DNA from: Micropterus salmoides
Lineage: Eukaryota > Chordata > Actinopteri > Centrarchiformes > Centrarchidae
Reading direction: 5' to 3'
NCBI RefSeq assembly: GCF_014851395.1
Contig: NW_024040707.1
Coordinates: forward strand, 4,462,349 to 4,526,348
DNA length: 64,000 bases
The position numbers and the translations under genes were made by a program. Shown piece by piece: positions 30,201 to 36,800 of the stretch (within the stretch, counting starts at the first letter, position 1; each line of letters starts with the position of its first letter). The notes below the pieces were generated by a model. The model was not told the DNA's origin and ran no database searches. It saw nothing but the letters and a program-made list of their open reading frames with translations.

Positions 30201-31386
30201 ATGCAATACAAATGCACAAATGTTGCTTTAAAAACAATAACATGCATGTGTTATTAACATTTTAAGACCTTTTGGAGCATTGGGAGCTCTATCTGCCATG
30301 CTGGCGGGTAAAATCTTTCCTAAATCAGGTAAATTCCCCCCTGATTTAACTCAACTGTATCACCAACTTCCAAAATGACTCCTCCCCTTCACTCTCTGCA
30401 CTTTCACAACGACCCCAGAATGACTGACAATGCTTTTTATTTGATTTATTTGATATATTTGCACCAGCCTGTCTAACAACGTCAGCTTAAACAAAGGAAT
30501 CACCAGATGAAAGAGAGCAATAATCCTAGCAGGACGTTCCGCCGGTAAACCTCCACATGTGCAAGTCCAAACACCGGAGCGCGTTCAAAACCAGGAAACC
30601 AGGTAAAACGAGGGGGGGGGGGGGGGGGGAGAGAAATCCTGCCGTGCAATCCCAAACAACTTATGCAGCTAAACCGGGTCTAAAATCACTCCACAGTTTG
30701 CAGAAACACCACCGGGATCTTTCTTTAAAAAAAAAATCACTGTTGTGTCACTTTTCAGCAGCACACGCCGTTTGAACTCGTAATAACAGCACTACACCAC
30801 ACGAATAGAGCTACAAGCATGATAAAATCACCACTCCGCACCAGAAGCAATGCTTGAGTCCTTGCAGAAATATCATATCAAGTACTATAAAGTTGAAAAG
30901 GTCGCCTTGAACTCTGCGTTTTGTAGGAGACATGCACGTGATGAACGCACAAGTGTGCACTGCAGATGCTTTAAATTCTTTTTCCTACTAAAGGAACACT
31001 ACTACAAGAATACTATAATATATTAAAATCCCTATAAACTCACAACTATGTCCGCCTGCATGCTGATTATGGTGCATTATTGAGATAACTGTTGCAGATG
31101 AACTTTTTCTCATCAGGTTCAACATTTGCACACATGCAGCTCCGTTTTGTCGTGCACATGGGCAGAAACACTGCCGAGCTCCAAATTTTACAAGTGCACG
31201 ATGAAAAAAAAAGAAGGAAAAGACAAACCATTAACAACGAGCCCGGCTCCACACACAGCGTCAAACATGCATCATTAAAATATAATGTGCGCAACGTGTA
31301 TCTATGTGACTCTGCAATCACTCGCTTCGTATAGTAAATCCTGCAAAAACCAACCGCCCTCCCCGGTGAAACACTTACATAACCAT
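1397..31386 (-). CDS. dnmt3b: DNA (cytosine-5)-methyltransferase 3B-like, 5' part (partial; continues left of window)
   Basis: De novo CpG methyltransferase, nuclear. Seen: six segments that splice in frame, 31379-31386, 17386-17494, 4731-4881, 4097-4182, 3881-4018 and 1397-1540, giving 636 nt (212 codons) without a stop and GT-AG at every junction. The encoded region is the variable N-terminus: an acidic Pro/Ser-rich part (SENDSGVELTNENSPLT), a basic patch (RSRKRGRKK), then LRQTPRPRTIFQAG, which resembles the DNMT3 segment LRQRPMPRLTFQAG, and finally SSSSEIQPEYN, which in the family leads straight into the PWWP domain. The PWWP, ADD and catalytic exons are not in the window. The divergent commd7 neighbour matches the human DNMT3B-COMMD7 pair, so 3B is preferred over 3A. 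Teleosts can have several dnmt3b copies; which one this is cannot be told. Start codon and exon 1 are less certain than exons 2-6. Confidence 0.85.
2381..2410. repeat. (TCTA)n microsatellite
   Basis: Pure tetranucleotide run in sequence left of dnmt3b exon 5. Confidence 0.9.
3715..3870 (-). repeat. Fish repeat (TGTGGGGAC ... AAGTCAATGTAATG type)
   Basis: CATTGTGGGGACTCG ... TTTTGGGGACAAAAC and CATGAAACTAATGTAAGTCA ... CGACTGTGTGTGTTTTTAC. A common intronic teleost repeat; it runs right up to the donor of dnmt3b exon 5. A partial copy in the other orientation lies at 24400-24490. Confidence 0.55.
3881..4018 (-). CDS. dnmt3b: dnmt3b exon 5
   Basis: Acceptor GTTTCCAG before 4018 and donor GTAAAA at 3880; 46 codons, phase 0 at both ends. 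It contains LRQTPRPRTIFQAG, the clearest DNMT3-family signature in the window, followed by a basic run (KPRRQNRKQ). Confidence 0.85.
4097..4182 (-). CDS. dnmt3b: dnmt3b exon 4
   Basis: Acceptor TCTTCCCAG before 4182, donor GTATGC at 4096, 86 nt. The carried G gives an Asp codon, then GNQCSGRSRKRGRKKS and an acidic end, EEESTWDSCSE. The basic cluster could be a nuclear localisation or DNA-contacting patch (inference). Ends in phase 0. Confidence 0.8.
4391..4718. repeat. Single arm of the foldback-like family, copy 1
   Basis: TTGACTAATTGGGACAACAT, CTGACAGGTTCAGATTGTTA, GGTCAAAGCCACCAGAC and CAGCCAGTTAGTTTATTTAT follow the same order as in the copies at 20016 and 36239. Only one arm is present. 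Its inner end lies about 12 nt from the splice donor of dnmt3b exon 3. Confidence 0.6.
4731..4881 (-). CDS. dnmt3b: dnmt3b exon 3
   Basis: Acceptor ATCCTCAG before 4881 and donor GTAAGG at 4730. It begins APVNGDTPPAEGLSEND and ends GDAASPQ in phase 1. It codes a disordered, acidic, Pro/Ser-rich stretch typical of DNMT3 N-termini. The donor is only about 12 nt from the end of a repeat arm at 4391-4718. Confidence 0.8.
6946..7297 (+). mobile_element. Tc1-like element, terminal fragment
   Basis: Begins CAGTATCTCACATCAGTGAG and contains AACCGCTGGCAACAAAAGTG and TCTCAGGTGTGAATGGGGAG, recognisable as the long terminal region of a common vertebrate Tc1-like family. It stops near 7297, before the transposase start. 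A further piece of the same family lies at 8190-8236. Confidence 0.7.
7516..7539. other. Perfect short hairpin
   Basis: GTGGCTTCGT, loop AATG, ACGAAGCCAC: a 10-bp perfect stem in CpG-richer DNA of dnmt3b intron 2. No tRNA, miRNA or terminator context recognised. Confidence 0.5.
7930..8190. repeat. 3' part of a hAT-like MITE ending TCGGGCTCTA
   Basis: The stretch ends AATATCGGCATCGGCCCCC ... CATATTGGTCGGGCTCTA, the typical terminus of a common teleost MITE (TAGAGCCCGACCGATAT type). The left terminus was not found. It separates the two pieces of the Tc1-like element. Confidence 0.45.
8190..8236 (+). pseudogene. Tc1-like transposase remnant
   Basis: GCGTCATATCCAGAGGTTGT followed by CTTTGGGAAATAGAC matches the HTH-domain coding part (QRHIQRLSLGNR) of the Tc1 family seen at 6946-7297. 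Only about 45 nt remain. Directly before it is a MITE end (TCGGGCTCTA). Confidence 0.55.
9072..9091. repeat. (GA)n microsatellite
   Basis: Pure run of about ten GA units in dnmt3b intron 2. Confidence 0.9.
10095..10440 (+). repeat. Teleost MITE fragment (GGGGACCTATTA type)
   Basis: Starts GGGGACCTATTACACTCATT and contains TTCACCCTCTGTCTGAAAC and GTCTCTTCAAGGTCCCCCTC, a sequence pattern common in fish introns. The right end is unclear. Confidence 0.5.
12761..13151. mobile_element. MITE with GGGGGCTTTCACA / TGTGAAAGCACCC ends
   Basis: Left end GGGGGCTTTCACACTTGCC and right end GATGTGAAAGCACCC form imperfect TIRs about 390 nt apart. No ORF. Lies in dnmt3b intron 2. Superfamily not assigned. 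Confidence 0.55.
17054..17083. repeat. (GT)n microsatellite
   Basis: About 15 GT units, 300 nt downstream (gene sense) of dnmt3b exon 2. Confidence 0.9.
17386..17494 (-). CDS. dnmt3b: dnmt3b exon 2
   Basis: Acceptor TCTCCTCCAG before 17494 and donor GTGAGT at 17385. The whole exon is open in one frame and ends in phase 0. If exon 1 is not coding, the first ATG in the exon is at 17445-17443 and the protein starts MPSNKYSAAIMEESNN. The next exon begins in phase 0, so the join is consistent. Confidence 0.75.
18373..18819 (+). mobile_element. hAT-type MITE with 8-bp target duplication
   Basis: Ends TAAGGCTGGAC and GTCCAGCCCTA are inverted repeats with one mismatch. The flanks carry the direct repeat GAACAAGG (18365-18372 and 18820-18827). 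Eight-bp duplications are the hAT hallmark. No ORF of note. It shares TATGGCCAAAAATGTTATCA with the element at 41145. It lies in dnmt3b intron 1. Confidence 0.88.
19078..19150 (-). repeat. Truncated copy of the same hAT-type MITE
   Basis: Shows CAGCCTTTAAAGTTGAAAGA and ends GGCTAGCCCTA, the inverted 5' end of the family; the remainder is missing. Confidence 0.65.
20016..20660. mobile_element. Inverted-repeat (foldback-like) element, copy 2
   Basis: A plus-oriented arm (about 20016-20315; GACTAATTGGGACAG ... CTGCCTCGATCAGTTAGTTTG) is followed by an inverted arm (about 20330-20550; CAAACTAACTGGCCGAGGCAG ... GAGCCTGTCAGGGGC) around a short central loop. A partial third arm starts near 20570. 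The arms are imperfect. No ORF. It lies in dnmt3b intron 1. Confidence 0.65.
21721..21756. repeat. (TA)n run flanking the Tc1 element
   Basis: Pure TA repeat that supplied the TA target; a shorter TA run continues after the element at 23377-23389. Confidence 0.9.
21757..23376 (+). mobile_element. Full-length Tc1/mariner element (DD38E spacing)
   Basis: Terminal inverted repeats of 29 nt are identical at the two ends (21757-21785 and 23348-23376; outer part CACACTACCGTTCAAAAG), flanked by TA target duplications. The element is inserted in a (TA)n tract inside dnmt3b intron 1, antisense to the gene. It holds one 347-codon transposase ORF (22171-23214). Between the second Asp and the Glu of the catalytic triad there are 38 residues, the DD38E class described for the Intruder group of Tc1 relatives, rather than the usual 34. 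Confidence 0.93.
22171..23214 (+). CDS. Tc1-family transposase, uninterrupted ORF but catalytic Asp replaced
   Basis: 347 residues, the usual Tc1 length. Residues 1-50 carry the first helix-turn-helix (SMRDIAKKLKISYNGVYYSL), GRPR at 59-62 is the AT-hook-like linker, and a second HTH lies near 80-115. The DDE domain shows GGGNMMVWGCF, QQDNDPKHTS with D244, and SPDLNPIE with E283. The first catalytic position, normally Asp in LWTDESKF, reads LWTYESKF (Y154, codon TAT at 22630-22632). A conserved Trp after PIELL is Leu. The reading frame is intact, but the enzyme should not cleave DNA. It may still bind the inverted repeats (inference). Confidence 0.93.
   Translation: MARKTELSSETRQSILVLRNEGYSMRDIAKKLKISYNGVYYSLQRTAQTGSNQSRKRSGRPRCTTEQEDKYIRVSSLRNRRLTGPQLASSLNSTRKTPVSTSTVKRRLRDSGLQGRVAKKKPYLRLANKRKRLRWAKEHRHWTEEDWKKVLWTYESKFEVFGSQRRTFVRRRTNEKMLEECLTPSVKHGGGNMMVWGCFGAGKVGDLYRVKGILNKEGYHSILQRHAIPSGQRLIGANFILQQDNDPKHTSKLCKNYLEQKQAAGILSVMEWPAQSPDLNPIELLLEQLDRMVRKKCPSNQSNLWELLLEAWGAISPDYLNKLTARMPKVCNAVIAANGGFFDESKV
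24219..24267. repeat. (CA)n microsatellite
   Basis: CA run with one interruption (ATAC). Confidence 0.9.
24400..24490 (+). repeat. Partial inverted copy of the repeat at 3715-3870
   Basis: GTTTTGTCCCCAAGAGGAAA and GTAAGTCCCCACAATGTGA are the reverse complement of the 3715 copy's left part, slightly diverged. Confidence 0.5.
26433..26760 (+). repeat. Dispersed repeat shared with 44044-44365
   Basis: CGGCCCAGAGCGAGCT, TCTTTACAAAGACAAGTGTT, CCTACCTGAAGAGAGGCTGT and GGAAATAAGATTAATT occur in the same order and orientation in both places, with scattered substitutions. No ORF. Family not recognised. Confidence 0.75.
27884..28407. mobile_element. MITE with AGCCACGTTTCGACCA inverted ends
   Basis: AGCCACGTTTCGACCAAA at the left and TTTGGTCGAAACGTGGCT at the right are perfect 18-nt inverted repeats, 524 nt overall. 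Inside are GTACTTTCGGAAAGTAC and many CpGs. Target duplication not clear. Lies in dnmt3b intron 1. Confidence 0.8.
29858..30240 (+). repeat. Dispersed repeat shared with 34905-35110
   Basis: AGTAGATGTAAATTGCAG, CCAGAAACTGAC, TATTCTTTGAATA, AAAATGTCCTGAAG and CATTTTATTGGT occur in the same order in both places. Copy 1 has an extra insert near 29950-30135. Family unknown. Confidence 0.65.
30612..30629. repeat. Homopolymer G18
   Basis: A pure G run about 750 nt inside dnmt3b intron 1 from exon 1; a candidate G-quadruplex and a likely sequencing trouble spot. Confidence 0.9.
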
Positions 31387-31575
31387 CCACGCGTCTTGCA
31401 CTCATCCACGGCAGGAAAACGACGAAGGAAGACGTGTCGGCGTCTGTAGAGTCAAACTTGTGAAAAGTGTATTTAGACGAGTTGGAAAAATCAGGCTTGA
31501 ATCAGGAGTCGGTCTAGTCCTCTCGCAGGAGTTGTTCACTCTGTTGGAGCATGCTGCTGCAGATCTCTGCCGTGC

Positions 31576-31615
<40 letters not shown>

Positions 31616-31680
31616 GTGTGTGTGAGGCAAAGTCTCTGTCTCTCTCTCTCGTGCTCTCCGCGTGCGTCCCACTGTATGCA
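31379..31680 (-). other. dnmt3b: dnmt3b candidate exon 1 (5'UTR plus 8 coding nt)
   Basis: Reading leftwards, a strong donor GTAAGT lies at 31378-31373, just after GGATGGTTAT. Spliced to the acceptor at 17495-17496, it joins an open frame that starts at an ATG at 31386-31384 (ATG GTT AT|G TTT GAA). This gives 39 codons through exon 2 with phase 0 at the exon end. An in-frame stop just upstream limits the ORF. The left limit rests on the donor; the right limit (TSS) is a guess from a weak TATA-like element near 31711-31716. A (CT)n tract at 31578-31612 would fall in the 5'UTR. Confidence 0.5.
31578..31612. repeat. (CT)n microsatellite at the dnmt3b 5' end
   Basis: A pure CT run (GA on the gene strand), followed by shorter CT tracts near 31639. 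It lies in the predicted 5'UTR/promoter. Confidence 0.9.
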
Positions 31681-31699
31681 GAGTGAACTTTCTCAGTGG

Positions 31700-31750
31700 G
31701 GTCGGCCCATCTATAGTCGACCCGCAGACAGAGGTGGGAGCAGATTGGTC
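31700..31750 (-). promoter_or_regulatory. Candidate dnmt3b core promoter
   Basis: On the minus strand a CCAAT box (ATTGG on plus, 31744-31748) is followed about 30 nt downstream by a TATA-like CTATAGA (near 31711-31716). These lie upstream of the predicted exon 1. No TSS data; motif-based only. Confidence 0.35.
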
Positions 31751-32014
31751 AGAGCGATCAGGGCTTTCCCAGGTGAGAGTGGCAACTCCCATTTTCTGTT
31801 CCTCTGATTTTAACTGTGAACAGGAAATATACATATTTTTTACCCCCCCCCATCACCACAAGCCTCTCTCTCTGTAGTCTCATTAGACCTCGCTTCACCA
31901 CATTTCATTAGAAATCAAAGAGAGGGAGAAACAACGAGAGAGACTTTCCCATTTTGCCCCGGGGAGGCGAAACGCGCTGTTGCCAAACAGAAACTGCACG
32001 CAGCCGACATCTTA

Positions 32015-33270
32015 ACAGCTCTGTGTACTTTATACTTCCACTCCACTACATTTCAGAGGCAAATATTGTACTTTTTACCACTTTATCTGACACCTATTCT
32101 GACTTTTCAGATCAAGATTTTACAATCAATTCATATAGGCCTAATCATCTGATGATGCATTGTTACAGATTAAAACAGTGGTGAAAGAAGTAGGTCTACA
32201 CCTTAAGTAAAACCTTTACCTAAGTATGCCTACACAATACCAGCTAATGTAAGCAAACCAACTTCCAAGTGTAAACAGAATTTGTTTTTAAACTTTACAC
32301 TGGTCACACATTTATTCATAAAGTCTGCAAAATACCTACAGCAATCAAATAAATGTTGTAAACAAGTACAATATTTGACTGTATATAGAAACAGAAGATT
32401 AAAACACTCAAGTACAACTTCCTTAAAACTGTAGCTACAGTAACTGAGACAACACCTACCCAAAAGTACATATAGCAGTGTATTAGCTCCACTATGACCA
32501 GCTGGTGGAAGAAGTACCTGTTTTTTTACTTCTCCTCAATTCTCTCAGTCCTCAATTAAGTGAAGTAAAAGTACAAAAGCATTAGCATCAAAATATATGT
32601 ATTGTACGAAAAATAAACATACTCATTATACAGTCAGAATAATACATATTTTATATAATTGGATTAAAATTAATAAAGCATTAATCAAGGTGGAGCTAAT
32701 TTAACTACTTTATATATACTGGGTAGCATGTGAATTTACTTATAAAGGATCAATAATGTTATTAATAATACTTGACTAAACTACATGTACCTCAAAATTG
32801 TACTTGAGCACAAGACTTGAGTAAATGTACTTTCCATCACATTTACCAATAATAGCATCTAATATTCTGAAGAGAGCCACGTAAAGTGTACTTTTACTTC
32901 ATTTTGTAATACTTCTAGTAAGTAACATACTATAGGCGTACTATTACTAGTACTAATTAATACTACTGTGTTACTGTGTAATATTACAGTTAACATGTTC
33001 ACTTAAGCAAAAGCACAGGAGTACTATCAGCAGAATGTACTGAAAAGTAAAAGCATACTACTTCTATGCAGAATGGCACCTTTCAGGGATTCAGAACAAC
33101 TTTAGTAAGTTGTGTGTTTGTATGTAGTTAGTACTCAGATCCTGTACTTAAGTAAAAGTACCACAATGTACAATTCTCTATTATGAGTAAAAATTTTGCA
33201 TTAACAATTTTACTGAAGCGAAAGTACAGAAGCATTATCATATAAATGTATTTAAAGTGCAAAAGTGTGT
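32015..33270. repeat. Cluster of TAAGTAAAAGTAC-type MITE pieces between the two promoters
   Basis: Repeated blocks such as ACTTAAGTAAAAGTAC, AAAATTGTACTTGAG and GTGGAGCTAATTT...ACTACTTTATATA occur in both orientations (clearest units 32502-32845, 32985-33070, 33128-33260; an inverted piece at 32018-32085). The ends CTGGTGGAAGAAGTAC and GTACTTTCCATCAC are imperfect inverted repeats. This is a very common teleost non-autonomous element, probably hAT-like. Limits are approximate. Confidence 0.65.
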
Positions 33271-33683
33271 AGAGCATCAGAGTGTTGTGTTATTACAGAC
33301 ATAATATTGGCTTGCAGTTAATACCGGTACAATGTAAGCAGCACTCGGTGGAAATCATACTGATGTTAACTAATGTTCTGCAAAATAAATTTCTTAGTAC
33401 ATGAATGTGCTTTCTTGCTTTCCACGTCTTATTATAATATCAATGTTATTTTATAACTATATAATATCCATATTATTGTTTGTATCTTAAGGTTTTTCAC
33501 ATACTTTTATTCTGTAAATGATTTTTTTAGGTGCAAAACAACCAATAAATTTGTGTCACATGAACGTTGATTGAAATAAACAATATGTAAAATTCTTATA
33601 CTGATAGTTTTAATTGATTGTTTGCCATCTAAACCGTATTTAATGATGTAATGTCTAAATTTCTGTCACAAATACAGAGACGG

Positions 33684-33720
33684 CCACGTGGGTCGCATGC
33701 GCATAGAAGAACCCGGAAGT
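33684..33720 (+). promoter_or_regulatory. commd7 core promoter: E-box, NRF-1 and ETS sites
   Basis: Within 37 nt: palindromic E-box CCACGTGG (33684-33691), an NRF-1-like TCGCATGCGCA (33693-33703) and an ETS/GABP site CCGGAAGT (33713-33720). The start codon is 70 nt further on. This is the usual make-up of a TATA-less housekeeping promoter and fits a ubiquitously used gene such as commd7. Confidence 0.7.
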
Positions 33721-33788
33721 GGACTCCACAACAGAGCAGAGCGGCAGCTCTGAAGGTTTTTCACAGACACTGTGTTGATAAAAACAAG

Positions 33789-33869
33789 ATGCAGCTCCAT
33801 TTCACTAAAGATGTTTTACCGGACTCTGTCAGCACAGACTTCCAGAACCTGAACAAACTCAACGAGCAG
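33789..33869 (+). CDS. commd7: commd7 exon 1 (coding part)
   Basis: Start ATG at 33789 in the context AAGATGC, giving MQLHFTKDVLPDSVSTDF. Donor GTAAAA at 33870, phase 0. Human COMMD7 begins similarly (xxLHxTxDxxPxxV). Confidence 0.93.
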
Positions 33870-36800
33870 GTAAAAACAGCAGGTTTTTCCCGCCGACACC
33901 GGGATTATTAGTGAGAAGGCTGAACGAAAAGAGCAGCTAATGTAGCACAGCTAGTTCCTGAGCTTTACTTCTGCTGGGTGAAACAGTTAGTCATAGTTTC
34001 TTCAGCTTTAAAGTTGAGTAGAAGGATGCGTGGTTATGCATTTGCGGGATTAATTTAGTTTACTGTCAGTAAACGCACCAGCTGACAGTGACAGCTCGTG
34101 AGAATCATGTGACAGCAGACTATCTATAAAACATAACATTACAGCGTGTATTGTAAATCCCAGTTACTCTAATTACAATTAAATCATGTGGAGCCACAGA
34201 AGCAGATCTGGGCTGTATTTGAATGTTTAAATAGAGTGAGGTTAATTTACTGTAAACTTTAATTGTGGTATGTTTTATGTCCAGTCAGCTGTTAAACTGT
34301 CTATCAAAATTTACCAAAACCATTACCAGTGGTTCTCAAAAAGTGGGGTTAGGGGACCCCCAGGGGTCTTAGAGGCTTCCAGGGATTCTCAGCATAGAGG
34401 GAAATAATTTATTTCACTGTAATAACACATCTGAAAGCAAAACTCTTCAAATCAAATGGGGCTCCGTGGTCTAATCTGTGTCAGTTTAGGGGTCCTTGTT
34501 ATTGTGAAAAAGTTTAAGAACCACTGGCCTAACCCATACTAGACTTGATTTGATTGAGACTGATGCTGAAAATAATATTTGGGAGATAAAAAAAATCTTA
34601 AAACAATATGTTGGTACATCTTGAAAAGTATCACTCAGATCTTCTACTTAGTTTACTGAATTGTGTGCATGCTGAGTAGGACATTTAACAGCCTAAAAAT
34701 CAAATGGTCAGTGCTCTCTGTTTCTAAATTACATCAAAAAACTACTTTGACATTCCTGTACTGCAGTTTTTTTGTTACTTATCAGCCAACGTGCACACCA
34801 ATACAAAATAATCTGTAATAATATAATACTGGCCGGTATATCAATATACGTCTGAAGCTGTGAACGCTACACGGTGAATTGACAATATGATTAAGATTAA
34901 CATCTAAAATGACAATGAGAGTAGATGTAAATTGCAGTCCCAGTCCAGAAACTGACACTTATTCTTTGAATATTACCAAAATAATAGACAGAAATGTTAA
35001 AAATGTCCTGAAGCCTGAATCTGATGCCAGCTGTGTGAGTATAAACACATTTTATTGGTTTTCCCCATCAATGCTAGACAAATGCACTAAAGTTGCTCTA
35101 AAAACAAAACACAAAGAAATACAATTTACAGATATATACTATGCAAAGGTGGATGTAAAACAAAACAAAGGACTTAAAGATATATCAGTGCTAATGAGTG
35201 TAGAAGGATGTGCATTGTGCAATTGTCATTCAGGAGGAATAAGTCTAGTCTCTGTGCCCAGAGGGGAGTTGTAATTTTATTATTCTATAGGTCCCAAAAA
35301 AAAAACTCTCAAGAAAACAATACAATGAAAATACTTCAGTAAAAACATTTATGCAGAAAATCAATTCGCTGTAATGGACAAAGGATTGTGTGAGTTGTTG
35401 ATAAAACTAGATATAAAAATCTGATCAATGTGTGTTTTCCTCCAACGAACCGAACACAGCTGAACGTTTCTTCAAACATTAACCAAGACTTTTTATTTAA
35501 TTTTGTGCAGCAGTTTCCTCGTCTGATTGAGATTCTGTTCCAGTTTTTGCTGGAGCCTAAAGAGGTGAGCACGCGCACGCACACGCATACACAATTTTAA
35601 TGTTAATGAGACTTTGGACTCGAGACTTGATTAGCCTTGATAACTGAACCGAGGTAAAACACTGCCTGTCCTATTGTGTGTGTGTGCAAATTAATGCATG
35701 CATTTGTGTGTGTTTAGACGGAGAAGTTCATGCAGCGGCTCAGTGAGTTTGCAGGGGAACATGGGATGAGTGCCGGTCCTCTGAGGAACCTGATGAAGAG
35801 CGTCCTCCTGGTGCCACAAGGTGGGAAACACACACATCCATTAACTGAACAGTTTGTTCCTTGAGACCAAGACAAACAATAATAATAATAAAACATAATT
35901 TATTGTATTATTAGATTGAGGAAATGTGGTGGGAATTTTGTTGTGGATGTCCCCTCTGTTCCTCTGCTGCTTCATCCACTTCTGCTTCAGTTGGTGATTT
36001 CCCACATTATCCAGAATACAGTTTGTAAACCCCCAGAGAGCTCACATGAATCTCTCAGATTCAGTATTGTAGGTGGAGAAAGCAAAAGTATTTTTAAGAG
36101 ATTTCTGCCCTGTCCTCGAACAAAAAGTATACATCAACATTTTGGTAGATTTGCTTATTGCTTTTTTTGGCTTAAAGGATAAATAAGGTATATAATTATA
36201 ATAATAATAATATAATTTCCCCGTGTTTTTATATCTCTGTGACTAATTTGGACAAACATTGTGAAACAGGGCTGTAACGTAATCCTTGTGGGCAACTGCG
36301 CCCCGTCGAAGTACATCCACTACAGTTCTTGTTTTTGCCCCTTACATTATGGAAAGGATTCCTACAGAGACAGACCTTTTGTTTAAGAGTGAGATCCTTT
36401 TTATTTAAGCAGAAACACTCGCCATATCGCTCTCATCAAAGCCACCAGACTCCATTGACAAAAATAGTAATTTTTCCTTTCTGGTCTACCGCTGTCTCTG
36501 TTGGTTAGTTTGTGCTATTGTGTGATTTTTAAGTCGCACAAAGACGCAAACGAAGTTACCCACCGAAGCAGTGGTAGATCAGCAACTCCTGTATTCTAGA
36601 GATAAAATTGCTTTTTTTTTATCAGGGGCATCTGGTGGCTTTGACAAGATGTCTACAGACATTTATAATAACAATCTGAGCCTGTCGGTTGCAAAAACAA
36701 GCACTTTAGTAGACCTACTTTGACGGGGCGCAACGATTAAGATGCAGCTCTGTCGCTCACTCAAAAAGGGACCAATTTGAATTTTTTTTTGTCCCAGTTA

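Noticed and set aside
34909..35274. 121-codon open frame in commd7 intron 1
   Set aside because: The first 200 nt are a dispersed repeat also found at 29858-30240, and there is no family resemblance.
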